A stretch of DNA of 64,000 nucleotides, from the NCBI GenBank assembly GCA_020638875.1, contig JACKHS010000019.1, forward strand, positions 7,533-71,532. The letters are read 5' to 3'. Source of the DNA: Planctomycetota bacterium (GTDB lineage: Bacteria; Planctomycetota; UBA1135; GCA-002686595). Below the pieces are notes generated by a model. The model made no database searches, was not told the DNA's origin, and was given only the letters and a program-made list of their open reading frames with translations. A program made the position numbers and the translations under genes. Of this stretch, positions 8,037 to 14,674 are shown piece by piece (the stretch's first letter is position 1; every line of letters begins with the position of its first letter).

Positions 8037-8542
8037 GCCCGCAGGCCTGGTTCTCCGGCGAGCACGCCACCAGCCTCGACCCCGAGGGCCGCATCCTGCT
8101 GCCCGTGGGGTTGCGCAACGTGCTGAACCCGGGGCGCGACGACGTGACGCTGATGGCGAGCCTGGAGCCCGAAGGGTGCCTGTGCGTGCGGCCGGTCGAG
8201 CAGTGGGACGCCTACGTGCGCCGGCTGCGCGAGCGCGCGGGCAACGGGGCCCGCGACCGGCGGCTGACCATGATCCTGGCGGCCACCTCCTCGCCCATGA
8301 AGCTCGACCGCCAGGGCCGCATGCGCATCCCCGACCCGCTGCTCGAGCGCGTCGGCATCTCGCGCACGGACGCGGCGCGTCAGGACGTGGTCGTCGCGGG
8401 GCACTTCGACGACCTGCGCGTGTGGAGCGCGGCCGGCTGGGAGCGCTTCAGCGCCGAGGCGGTGGAGGCGTTCGCGCAGGACCTCGACCAGCTCGAGGCC
8501 GCCGCCGCCGCGCTGCGTTCGGGAAGCGTCGCGTCGGCGTAA
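8033..8542 (+). CDS. mraZ: Transcriptional regulator MraZ
   Basis: 169 residues from the GTG at 8033, slightly longer than the usual 140-150. Two MraZ/AbrB half-domains are visible: G-E-H-A-T-S-L-D-P-E-G-R-I-L-L-P near residues 8-23 and P-M-K-L-D-R-Q-G-R-M-R-I-P-D near 86-99. MraZ is normally the first gene of the division/cell-wall cluster and represses its own operon; here no rsmH, ftsL or mur gene follows, and the next gene is on the other strand. No ATG lies in this frame nearby; the GTG overlaps an 11-codon leader frame. Confidence 0.85.
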   Translation: MSPQAWFSGEHATSLDPEGRILLPVGLRNVLNPGRDDVTLMASLEPEGCLCVRPVEQWDAYVRRLRERAGNGARDRRLTMILAATSSPMKLDRQGRMRIPDPLLERVGISRTDAARQDVVVAGHFDDLRVWSAAGWERFSAEAVEAFAQDLDQLEAAAAALRSGSVASA

Positions 8543-8577
8543 GTCCCCTTCTTACCCGCGAATACGCGCGCAGCGGC

Positions 8578-8583
8578 TACGTT
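8578..8583 (+). promoter_or_regulatory. -10 box TACGTT upstream of candidate RNA
   Basis: TACGTT would place a start site near 8590, exactly where the structured segment begins. No clear -35 box is seen. Confidence 0.3.
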
Positions 8584-8589
8584 GGGAGA

Positions 8590-8731
8590 CGTGCCGGGGG
8601 CTCACCCTCCTGGTACTGAAGACTCTCGGGGCCATCTGTGGGCAGGATCCAACCGCAGGTGGCTCTTCCCCGGCTCGGCAGGCCGGGACGGGAACGCGGC
8701 CTCGCCTCGGACGACTCCGGGGCGAGGCCGC
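8590..8731 (+). ncRNA. Candidate structured small RNA with terminator hairpin
   Basis: About 142 nt between the end of mraZ and the convergent secreted-protein gene. A stem pairs CGGGG (8627-8631) with CCCCG (8668-8672), continuing as CCATCTG (8632-8638) with CAGGTGG (8656-8662) across a 5-nt bulge. An alternative stem pairs GCCGGGG (8593-8599) with CCCCGGC (8668-8674), so two folds compete for the same strand. A 16-bp hairpin ends it (8696-8731). A CACCCTCCTGG stretch (8603-8613) could pair with ribosome-binding sequences. It does not match tmRNA, 4.5S RNA, 6S or RNase P RNA signatures known to me. Confidence 0.4.
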
Positions 8732-8736
8732 GCTCG
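8691..8736. terminator. Hairpin terminator, probably bidirectional
   Basis: GCGGCCTCGCC (8696-8706) pairs with GGCGAGGCCGC (8721-8731); the inner bases extend the stem to 16 bp (one G-T pair) closed by a CGAC tetraloop. There is no U-tract. It lies 20 bp after the stop of the minus-strand gene ending at 8752 and ends the candidate RNA on the plus strand. Confidence 0.6.
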
Positions 8737-8751
8737 TGAGGGGCGCCGCGC

Positions 8752-9759
8752 TCAGGGCGTGAAGACCAGCGTCTGCGCGTTGCTCAGGTTGAAGCCCGCG
8801 CCGCCGAAGGCCGGGTCGCGGTACCAGAACTGGAAGTTGAACGTCACGCCCGGCTGGATCATGCCGCCGCCCGCGTCCATCGGCGGCAGCGCGTAGTCGA
8901 CCGGCCGCGCCGCGTTGCCGAACAGGTCGCCCGAGACCGGCGGGTACAGCCGGAAGAGCGTGCCGCCCACGCAGCGGAAGCCGTCGCCGAAGGGCAGCTG
9001 CACCTGGTTCGGGCCGTAGAAGAAGATGCCCGGCTGGCCGGAAGGCAGGCCCGTGCAGGTCAAGATCAGGTCGTTCGCCGCGAAGCTCGTCGAGCCGAAG
9101 ATGCCGATCTGCGCGCCGCCCGGTCCGGCCGAGTTGGCGGCCGCGACGCAGTAGGTCTGGTTCCCGCCGCAGTTGAGCGGGCGGTAGACCGCCGAGATGG
9201 CCCAGTCGCCGGGCACGCCCAGGTTGCAGGCGTCGAACCAGCCGCCCGGGATGGCGTAGATGACGTTCTTGCCGGCCTGGCAGCCGTCGGTGTCGTAGAC
9301 CGCCGTGGGCGAGAACAGGTCGTTCACGTTGTCCTGGCCGAACTTGAAGCTCACGGTGAACGGGTTGGCGCTGATCGTGATGGTGCCCGGCAGCGGCTCG
9401 AGGTCGAACTCGTTGATGACGCCGTCGGAGAGGACCGGTCCGGCGAGGTCGGCGATCGGGGTCCCCGGGTTCGGCAGGCCGGCCGGGTAGACGCGCAGCG
9501 CCTGGCCGAGCACGTCGGGCTGGCCGCCGAACGCACTGCTGGCGTAGATGCGCACGCGCAGGATCTCGGCCGGCAGGTGCTGCGCCGGGATCTGCAGCAC
9601 CGCGCCGAACTCCTCGCCGGCCACGAAGCACGGGCAGGGCGTGAAGTTGGGGTCGGTGTGGTTCTGGATCGGCGGCTGCTCGGGGCAGGTGTCGGCGGCG
9701 GCGAGGCTCGCGAGGGCGAGCGCCGCGGCGAGGCGGAAGGCGAGGCGGGGGTGCGACAT
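8752..9759 (-). CDS. Secreted planctomycete-type protein of unknown function
   Basis: 335 residues. A signal peptide is clear (MSHPRLAFRLAAALALASLAAA, about 1-22). The mature part has paired cysteines (D-T-C-P-E-Q, C-P-C-F, C-G-G-N-Q-T-Y-C) and is rich in beta-prone, Gly/Pro/Asn-rich segments. It ends with F-Q-F-W-Y-R-D-P near residue 310 and a short terminal beta segment, a style I associate with families of secreted planctomycete proteins. No catalytic motif was seen. A -10-like TAGGCT lies about 40 nt upstream, so unlike many genes here it would have a leader. Confidence 0.75.
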   Translation of the reverse strand: MSHPRLAFRLAAALALASLAAADTCPEQPPIQNHTDPNFTPCPCFVAGEEFGAVLQIPAQHLPAEILRVRIYASSAFGGQPDVLGQALRVYPAGLPNPGTPIADLAGPVLSDGVINEFDLEPLPGTITISANPFTVSFKFGQDNVNDLFSPTAVYDTDGCQAGKNVIYAIPGGWFDACNLGVPGDWAISAVYRPLNCGGNQTYCVAAANSAGPGGAQIGIFGSTSFAANDLILTCTGLPSGQPGIFFYGPNQVQLPFGDGFRCVGGTLFRLYPPVSGDLFGNAARPVDYALPPMDAGGGMIQPGVTFNFQFWYRDPAFGGAGFNLSNAQTLVFTP

Positions 9760-9873
9760 GGGGGACTCCGTGGAAGGGTGCGTCTCGGACCTTCGAAGCC
9801 TAACCGCGGATCTCGAACCCCGCCACGCGACCCGAAGCGCGCCGCCGCCGTGGGCCTCGGGAGGCCAGGGCGC

Positions 9874-9879
9874 TACTCT
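9874..9879 (+). promoter_or_regulatory. -10 box TACTCT of the M48 protease gene
   Basis: TACTCT ends 9 nt before the ATG at 9889, predicting a very short or absent leader. Confidence 0.45.
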
Positions 9880-9888
9880 CGGCCGCGG

Positions 9889-11118
9889 ATGAACACCTAC
9901 GCCTGGATCCTGCTGGCCGCGCTGGTGGGCGAGTACCTGCTCAACCTCGTCGGCAACCGCCTGAACCTGCGCTCCCTCGAGCCCGCCCTGCCGGCGGAGT
10001 TCCGGGGCACGTTCGACGAGGCCGAGTACGCGCGCTCCCAGGAGTACACGCGCGCCAAGACGCGCTTCGGCATGTGGGTCGCGACCTTCGACCTCGCCGT
10101 GCTGCTGGGCTTCTGGTTCGCCGGCGGCTTCGCGTGGCTCGACGCGTGGACGCGCGGGTTGGGGTACGGAGAGCTCGTCACGGGCCTGGTGTTCCTGGGC
10201 GCGCTGGGGCTGGCGCTGCGGCTGCTCGGGCTGCCGGCCTCGTACCTGTCGACCTTCGTGCTCGAGGAGCGCTTCGGCTTCAACCGCAGCACGCGGCGGA
10301 CCTTCTGGCTCGATCAGGCCAAGGGGCTCGCGCTGACCATGCTGCTCGGCGGGCCGCTCGTCGCGGCCATCCTGTGGCTGCTCAACGCGCTCGGCGAGGA
10401 CGCCTGGCTGTGGTGCTGGGGCGTGACGACGGCCTTCGCGCTCGTCGCGATGTTCGTCGCGCCGACGTGGATCATGCCGCTGTTCAACCGCTTCACGCCG
10501 CTCGAGGACGGCGAGCTGCGCCGCCGGATCCTCGACTACGCGCGCTCGGTGTCGTTCCCGCTCGAAGGGATCTTCGTCATCGACGGCTCCAAGCGCTCGG
10601 CCAAGGCCAACGCCTTCTTCACCGGCTTCGGCAAGAACAAGCGCATCGCGCTGTACGACACGCTCGTCGAGCAGCAGTCCGAGGACGAGCTCGTCGCCGT
10701 CGTGGCGCACGAGATCGGTCACTACAAGCGCGGACACGTCTTGAAGGGCCTCGCGCTCGGCATCGCGCACTTCGGCGCGCTGTTCTGGCTGCTCGCGCAC
10801 TTCCTGCACGAGCCCGCGCTCTTCGCGGCCTTCGGCGTGGAGCAGACGTCGGCGCACGCCGGGCTGCTGTTCTTCGGGCTGCTCTTCACGCCCGTCGAGC
10901 TGGTGCTCTCGATCCTGATGGGCGCGTTCTCGCGCAAGAACGAGTACGAGGCCGACGCCTTCGCGGCGCAGACGACGCGCGCGCCCGAGGACCTGGTCAA
11001 CGCGCTCAAGAAGCTGTCACGCGACAACCTCAGCAACCTGACGCCACACCCGTTCTTCGTGTGGCTGCACTACACGCACCCGCCGGTGCTCGCGCGCATC
11101 GCGGCGCTGCGCGGCTGA
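9889..11118 (+). CDS. M48 family metalloprotease (Ste24/CAAX protease type)
   Basis: 409 residues, a typical length for Ste24-like enzymes. There are several hydrophobic helices before the catalytic part. The zinc motif H274-E-I-G-H278 (in A-H-E-I-G-H-Y-K-R-G-H) and the downstream E352-Y-E-A-D356 give the usual ligands and catalytic Glu275. The extra N-terminal transmembrane region (E-E-R-F-G-F-N and F-W-L-D-Q) is characteristic of the CAAX-processing branch. In bacteria it probably acts in membrane protein quality control. It ends 7 bp before the convergent stop of asnB. Confidence 0.92.
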   Translation: MNTYAWILLAALVGEYLLNLVGNRLNLRSLEPALPAEFRGTFDEAEYARSQEYTRAKTRFGMWVATFDLAVLLGFWFAGGFAWLDAWTRGLGYGELVTGLVFLGALGLALRLLGLPASYLSTFVLEERFGFNRSTRRTFWLDQAKGLALTMLLGGPLVAAILWLLNALGEDAWLWCWGVTTAFALVAMFVAPTWIMPLFNRFTPLEDGELRRRILDYARSVSFPLEGIFVIDGSKRSAKANAFFTGFGKNKRIALYDTLVEQQSEDELVAVVAHEIGHYKRGHVLKGLALGIAHFGALFWLLAHFLHEPALFAAFGVEQTSAHAGLLFFGLLFTPVELVLSILMGAFSRKNEYEADAFAAQTTRAPEDLVNALKKLSRDNLSNLTPHPFFVWLHYTHPPVLARIAALRG

Positions 11119-11125
11119 GCGCGGC

Positions 11126-12916
11126 TCAGGCCCAGTGCGCGTCGCCCCACAGGGCGAGGTTCAACATCGGCCACGCGAGCTGCCAGCGGTTGCGCGCGTC
11201 CTGCGCGACCTCGGCGCGCAAGCCGTCGGCGAAGAAGGCGCGCGCGAAGGGCGAGGTCTCGAGGCGCCAGGCGAGGTCGGCCGACCACTCCGCGAAGGGC
11301 AGCGGGAACGAGGCCTTGGGGCGCTGCGTCACCGCCGCGGGCAGCACGGCGCCGAACGCGTCGCGCACGACCTGCTTGCCGCGCGCGCGCCACTTGACGT
11401 CGAGCGGCAGGCTGTCGGCGAACTCGGCCACGCGCAGGTCCGCGAACGGCGTGCGGCTCTCCAGCGAGGCCAGCATCGTCGCGCGGTCGAGGCGATCGAG
11501 CAGGCCGGCGAGGTTCGAGCGGCGCACGAAGCGCAGGTGCGCCTCGAGCGGTGCGGCGTCGGGTCCAGCGTCGCGCGCGCACTCGCGGAAGGTCTCCTCG
11601 AAGTGCTCGAACAGGAAGGCGTCGCCCTCCATGCCGACCCACGCGTCCGCGCCGAGCAGGTGCGGCTTCAGCGCGGGCGAGACCCACGCGCTCGCCTCGA
11701 GCTGGAAGCGCCCGCCGCTGCGCTTGTCCGCGCTCGTCGCGCAGAAGTCGCGCGCCGCGGCCAGGGCCAGCTCGTAGCCGCCGAACAGCTCGTCGGCGCC
11801 TTCGCCGCTCAGCGCGACGACCTTGCCGTGCGCGCGCAGGTCACGCGCGAGCGCGTGGATGGCGACCTCGTTGGGCGTGCTCAGCGGCTGGCCGAGCGCG
11901 CGCACCATCTCCTGCCAGTCGTGCGTGAAGCGCACGCGGTCGAGCCGCACCTCGTGGTGCGTCGTGCCGAGCGCCGCCGCGACCGTGCGCGCGTGCTCGA
12001 GGTCGCCGCCCGGCTCCTCCTCGCGCGCGCCGGCGCACCACGTCTCGAGCTCCGGCAGGTGCTCGCGCGCGATCGTGCAGACGACGGCGCTGTCGAGGCC
12101 GCCGCTGGAGAGCGCGGCCACCGGCACGTCCGCGCGCAGGTGGCGCGTGACCGAGTCCTCGAGCGCCGCGCGCACGCGTTCGGCCGCCGCGCGCGGGTCG
12201 CCGGCGCCAGGGTCGACCGCGACGGGCGCCGCGAAGCGTCGGCGCTCGACCTGCCCGTTGCGCGCGTCGAAGCGCAGCAACTCGCCCGGCGGCAACGCCT
12301 CGACACCCCGGAAGAGCGTGCGCCGGCCGAGGCTCGTGCGCAGCGTGGTCAGGTAGGCGCTCGCCATGACGAGGTCGGGCAGCGCCGAGATGCGCGGGTG
12401 CGCGAGCAGCGCGTGCGGCTCGCTCGCGAAGCTGAGCTCGTGCGCGCCGAAGTGCAGGTAGAGCGGCTTGATGCCGAGCGGGTCGCGCGCGAGCAGCAGC
12501 GTCTCCTCGACGCTGTCGTACAGCGCCAGCGCGAACATCCCGCGCAACCGCGGCAGCACGTCCGCGCCCCAGGTCGCCAGCGCCCAGAGCAGCACCTCGG
12601 TGTCGCAGTGCCCGCGGAAGCCGCCCGGCACGTGACCGCCGGCCAGGAGCTCGGCGCGCAGCTCGTCGTCCTCGTAGAGCTCGCCGTTGTAGAGCAGGTG
12701 GTAGCGCCCGTCGGGCGTCGCCATCGGCTGCTCGCCGGCCGCGCTGGGGTCGCGCACCACCAGCCGGCGGTGGGCGAAGGCCACGTTGCGCTCGAACCAC
12801 GTCCCCTCGCCGTCGGGGCCACGCCGCGCGAGGCGCGAGGCCATCGCGCGCAGCTCCTCCGGCGAGATCGACGGGCGCCGCCCCACGAGGGCGGTGACTC
12901 CTACGATGCCGCACAT
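11126..12916 (-). CDS. asnB: Asparagine synthetase (glutamine-hydrolysing)
   Basis: 596 residues. It opens M-C-G-I-V-G, where Cys2 is the glutaminase nucleophile after Met removal. The N-terminal amidotransferase domain shows R-R-G-P-D-G (31-36), Y-N-G-E-L-Y and G-H-C-D-T-E-V. The synthetase domain shows the PP-loop S-S-G-G-L-D-S (270-276) and S-G-E-G-A-D-E-L-F-G-G-Y. It converts aspartate, glutamine and ATP to asparagine. Length and motifs are complete. It is a single gene, convergent with the protease and divergent from the acetolactate-decarboxylase-like gene. AsnB-like enzymes can also modify other substrates, which cannot be excluded. Confidence 0.92.
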   Translation of the reverse strand: MCGIVGVTALVGRRPSISPEELRAMASRLARRGPDGEGTWFERNVAFAHRRLVVRDPSAAGEQPMATPDGRYHLLYNGELYEDDELRAELLAGGHVPGGFRGHCDTEVLLWALATWGADVLPRLRGMFALALYDSVEETLLLARDPLGIKPLYLHFGAHELSFASEPHALLAHPRISALPDLVMASAYLTTLRTSLGRRTLFRGVEALPPGELLRFDARNGQVERRRFAAPVAVDPGAGDPRAAAERVRAALEDSVTRHLRADVPVAALSSGGLDSAVVCTIAREHLPELETWCAGAREEEPGGDLEHARTVAAALGTTHHEVRLDRVRFTHDWQEMVRALGQPLSTPNEVAIHALARDLRAHGKVVALSGEGADELFGGYELALAAARDFCATSADKRSGGRFQLEASAWVSPALKPHLLGADAWVGMEGDAFLFEHFEETFRECARDAGPDAAPLEAHLRFVRRSNLAGLLDRLDRATMLASLESRTPFADLRVAEFADSLPLDVKWRARGKQVVRDAFGAVLPAAVTQRPKASFPLPFAEWSADLAWRLETSPFARAFFADGLRAEVAQDARNRWQLAWPMLNLALWGDAHWA

Positions 12917-13042
12917 GGGGCGCGCTATCGGACCCGGCGCTCGCCCGTCTGCACGCCAACGCGCAGAAGACGCGACGTTGCGCGGCCTTACGCTCGCGGC
13001 GTAGAGTGCGCCCGAGCACCGACCTCCACAAAGCATCTTCCT

Positions 13043-13764
13043 ATGAGCCCTCGCCCTCTCCCCGACTTGCGCGCGTTCGCCGGCGCGTTCCTGGCCCTGC
13101 TCGGGGCTTGCTCCGCTCCGAGAGAGGCGACCGTCGAACGCTGGGGCGAGCTGCGCGCCGTGCTGCGCGAGGGGCGCACCGAGGGCCGCGTCGAGCTCGC
13201 GCGGGCCGAGCGCCCGGGCGCGGTGGGGATCGGGGCGCTGGCCGGGCTCGCCGGCGAGGTGGTGGTGCTCGACGGGCGCGCCACCGTCTCGCGCGCGCGC
13301 GCCGCGCGCCACGCAGCTCGAGCCCCGCGGCGGCCCGCGCCGGGCGAGCGCGCGACCTTCCTCGCGCTGCAGACGCCCGCCCGCTGGAGCGAGTCGCGCC
13401 TGGGCGCGATCGGCGACCTGGCCGAGCTCGAGACCGCCGTCGCCGAGCGCCTCGCGGCGCTGGGCTCGACCCGCGCGAGGCGCGCGCCTTCGTCGTCGCC
13501 GGCGGGCGCGCGCGCTCGACTACCACGTGCTGAACGCGCGCCTGCCCCTTCGCCACGCCGCCGCCGCCGGCCGAGCGCCACCCCTTCCGCGCGCGCGCTC
13601 GCGGACGCGCAGGTGCTGCTGGTGGGGTTCTTCGCCGAGGGGCAGGAGGGCCGCCTGACCCACCACGGGCAGCGCAGCCACGTGCACGTGCTGCACGGGC
13701 TCGCCGGCCACGTGGACGAGGTCGCGCTCGACGCGGCGCGCTGCTGCGCCTGGCGCTCGACTGA
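13043..13764 (+). pseudogene. Acetolactate-decarboxylase-like lipoprotein gene, frameshifted
   Basis: The start encodes a lipoprotein-type signal (A-F-L-A-L-L-G-A-C) followed by E-R-W-G-E-L-R-A-V-L-R-E-G and G-L-A-G-E-V-V-V-L-D-G, as in acetolactate decarboxylases. The conserved text then changes frame: L-D-P-R-E-A-R-A-F-V-V-A-G-G is in a second frame (from about 13463), L-D-Y-H-V-L-N-A-R-L-P in a third (about 13517), and the metal-binding region S-H-V-H-V-L-H-G-L-A-G-H-V is back in the first. The natural end L-L-R-L-A-L-D and TGA 13762 is again in another frame. Each step fits loss of one base in a G/C run. It is either a decaying gene or a patch of sequence errors. Confidence 0.65.
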
Positions 13765-13765
13765 C

Positions 13766-14521
13766 GTGGACGCGCCCGCCGAGCTCGAGGCCTGCCTCGC
13801 CGTCGTCGGCCCCGCGCGCGCGGCGACGTGCGCGGCGCTGCGTGCGCTGCGCTCGCTCGCGGGGCGCGCGTCGGCGCCTTCGAGCGCGCGCGAGCTCGAG
13901 GACGCCTACTACGACACGGCCGACGGCCGGCTCGCCGCCGCCGACATGGCGGTGCGCCTGCGCAGCGAGCGCGCGGGCGGCGCGACGCGGCGGCTCGTGA
14001 CGTGGAAGGGCCCCTGCGAGGCGCAGGGCGCGACCGGCGTCGCGCGCGCGGAGCTCGAGGGACCGGCCGACGCGGCGCACCTCGCGCGCGTGGCCGAGGC
14101 CGCCGGCCTGGCGCTCGCCGCGAGCGACGCGCCTGAGGACGCGCTCGCCGCCGCGGGGCTCGCGGTCGTGCAGGCGCGGCGCACCGAGCGCTGGGCCGCG
14201 CCGCTCGTCGGAGCGGACGGCGCGACGCGGGCCGAGCTCGCGCTCGACCTCGTCGAGTACCGCCTCGGCGCGCGCGTCGTGCGCCACGCCGAGCTCGAGC
14301 TCGAGGCGCGCGGCGCGACGACGCTCGACGAGCTCGAACACCTCGCCGCCGCGCTCGCGGCCGCGCACCCCGGCCGCCTGCGCGCGTGGCCGTGGAGCAA
14401 GACCGCGCTCGGCCGCGCCCTCGAGCGCCTGCAGGAAGCGGGCGAGCTCGACGACCGGGTCGCGGGCGACGAGCTCAGCGACGCCGGCTACGACGCGGTC
14501 GAGGCCGCGTTGCGCGGCTAG
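13766..14521 (+). CDS. CYTH-domain protein
   Basis: 251 residues from a GTG placed 1 bp after the stop of the restored upstream frame. CYTH (triphosphate tunnel enzyme) features: P-A-E-L-E-A-C near the start in place of ExExK, Y-Y-D-T-A-D-G-R-L (about 52-60), V-R-L-R-S-E-R, T-W-K-G-P, and a late E-L-E-L-E-A. The family hydrolyses or transfers triphosphates (thiamine triphosphatase, class IV adenylate cyclase, RNA triphosphatase). The lysine of the signature is replaced by Cys, so activity is uncertain. The same frame continues upstream through the broken gene, so an annotator might merge the two. Confidence 0.72.
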   Translation: MDAPAELEACLAVVGPARAATCAALRALRSLAGRASAPSSARELEDAYYDTADGRLAAADMAVRLRSERAGGATRRLVTWKGPCEAQGATGVARAELEGPADAAHLARVAEAAGLALAASDAPEDALAAAGLAVVQARRTERWAAPLVGADGATRAELALDLVEYRLGARVVRHAELELEARGATTLDELEHLAAALAAAHPGRLRAWPWSKTALGRALERLQEAGELDDRVAGDELSDAGYDAVEAALRG

Positions 14522-14674
14522 GCCGAGCGAGGCGTGCTGCGGCACCGACGCGGCGTCCCGCAGCCGCGCCGACTCCACCGGCTCGCCGGCGTTCCCCCGC
14601 CCTGCTGCGGAGTGACGCCTGTCGCGGAGCGACGGACGCCGCGCCGGCATCCGAAGCGCGCCGCGGACCGGCGG

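Noticed and set aside
4921..8118. 1065-residue minus-strand frame opposite the sigma/vWA genes
   Set aside because: Composition is shadow-like (Arg/Ala/His-rich) and it crosses the intergenic region; the opposite strand carries clear domains.
8590..8731. tmRNA, 4.5S RNA, 6S RNA or RNase P RNA
   Set aside because: None of the signature sequences known to me (for example GGAAGCAGCC-like 4.5S loop, tRNA-like acceptor end) is present.
11135..13042. Plus-strand frame over the asnB region
   Set aside because: It is the antisense shadow of asnB and has no family similarity; the real plus-strand gene starts at 13043.
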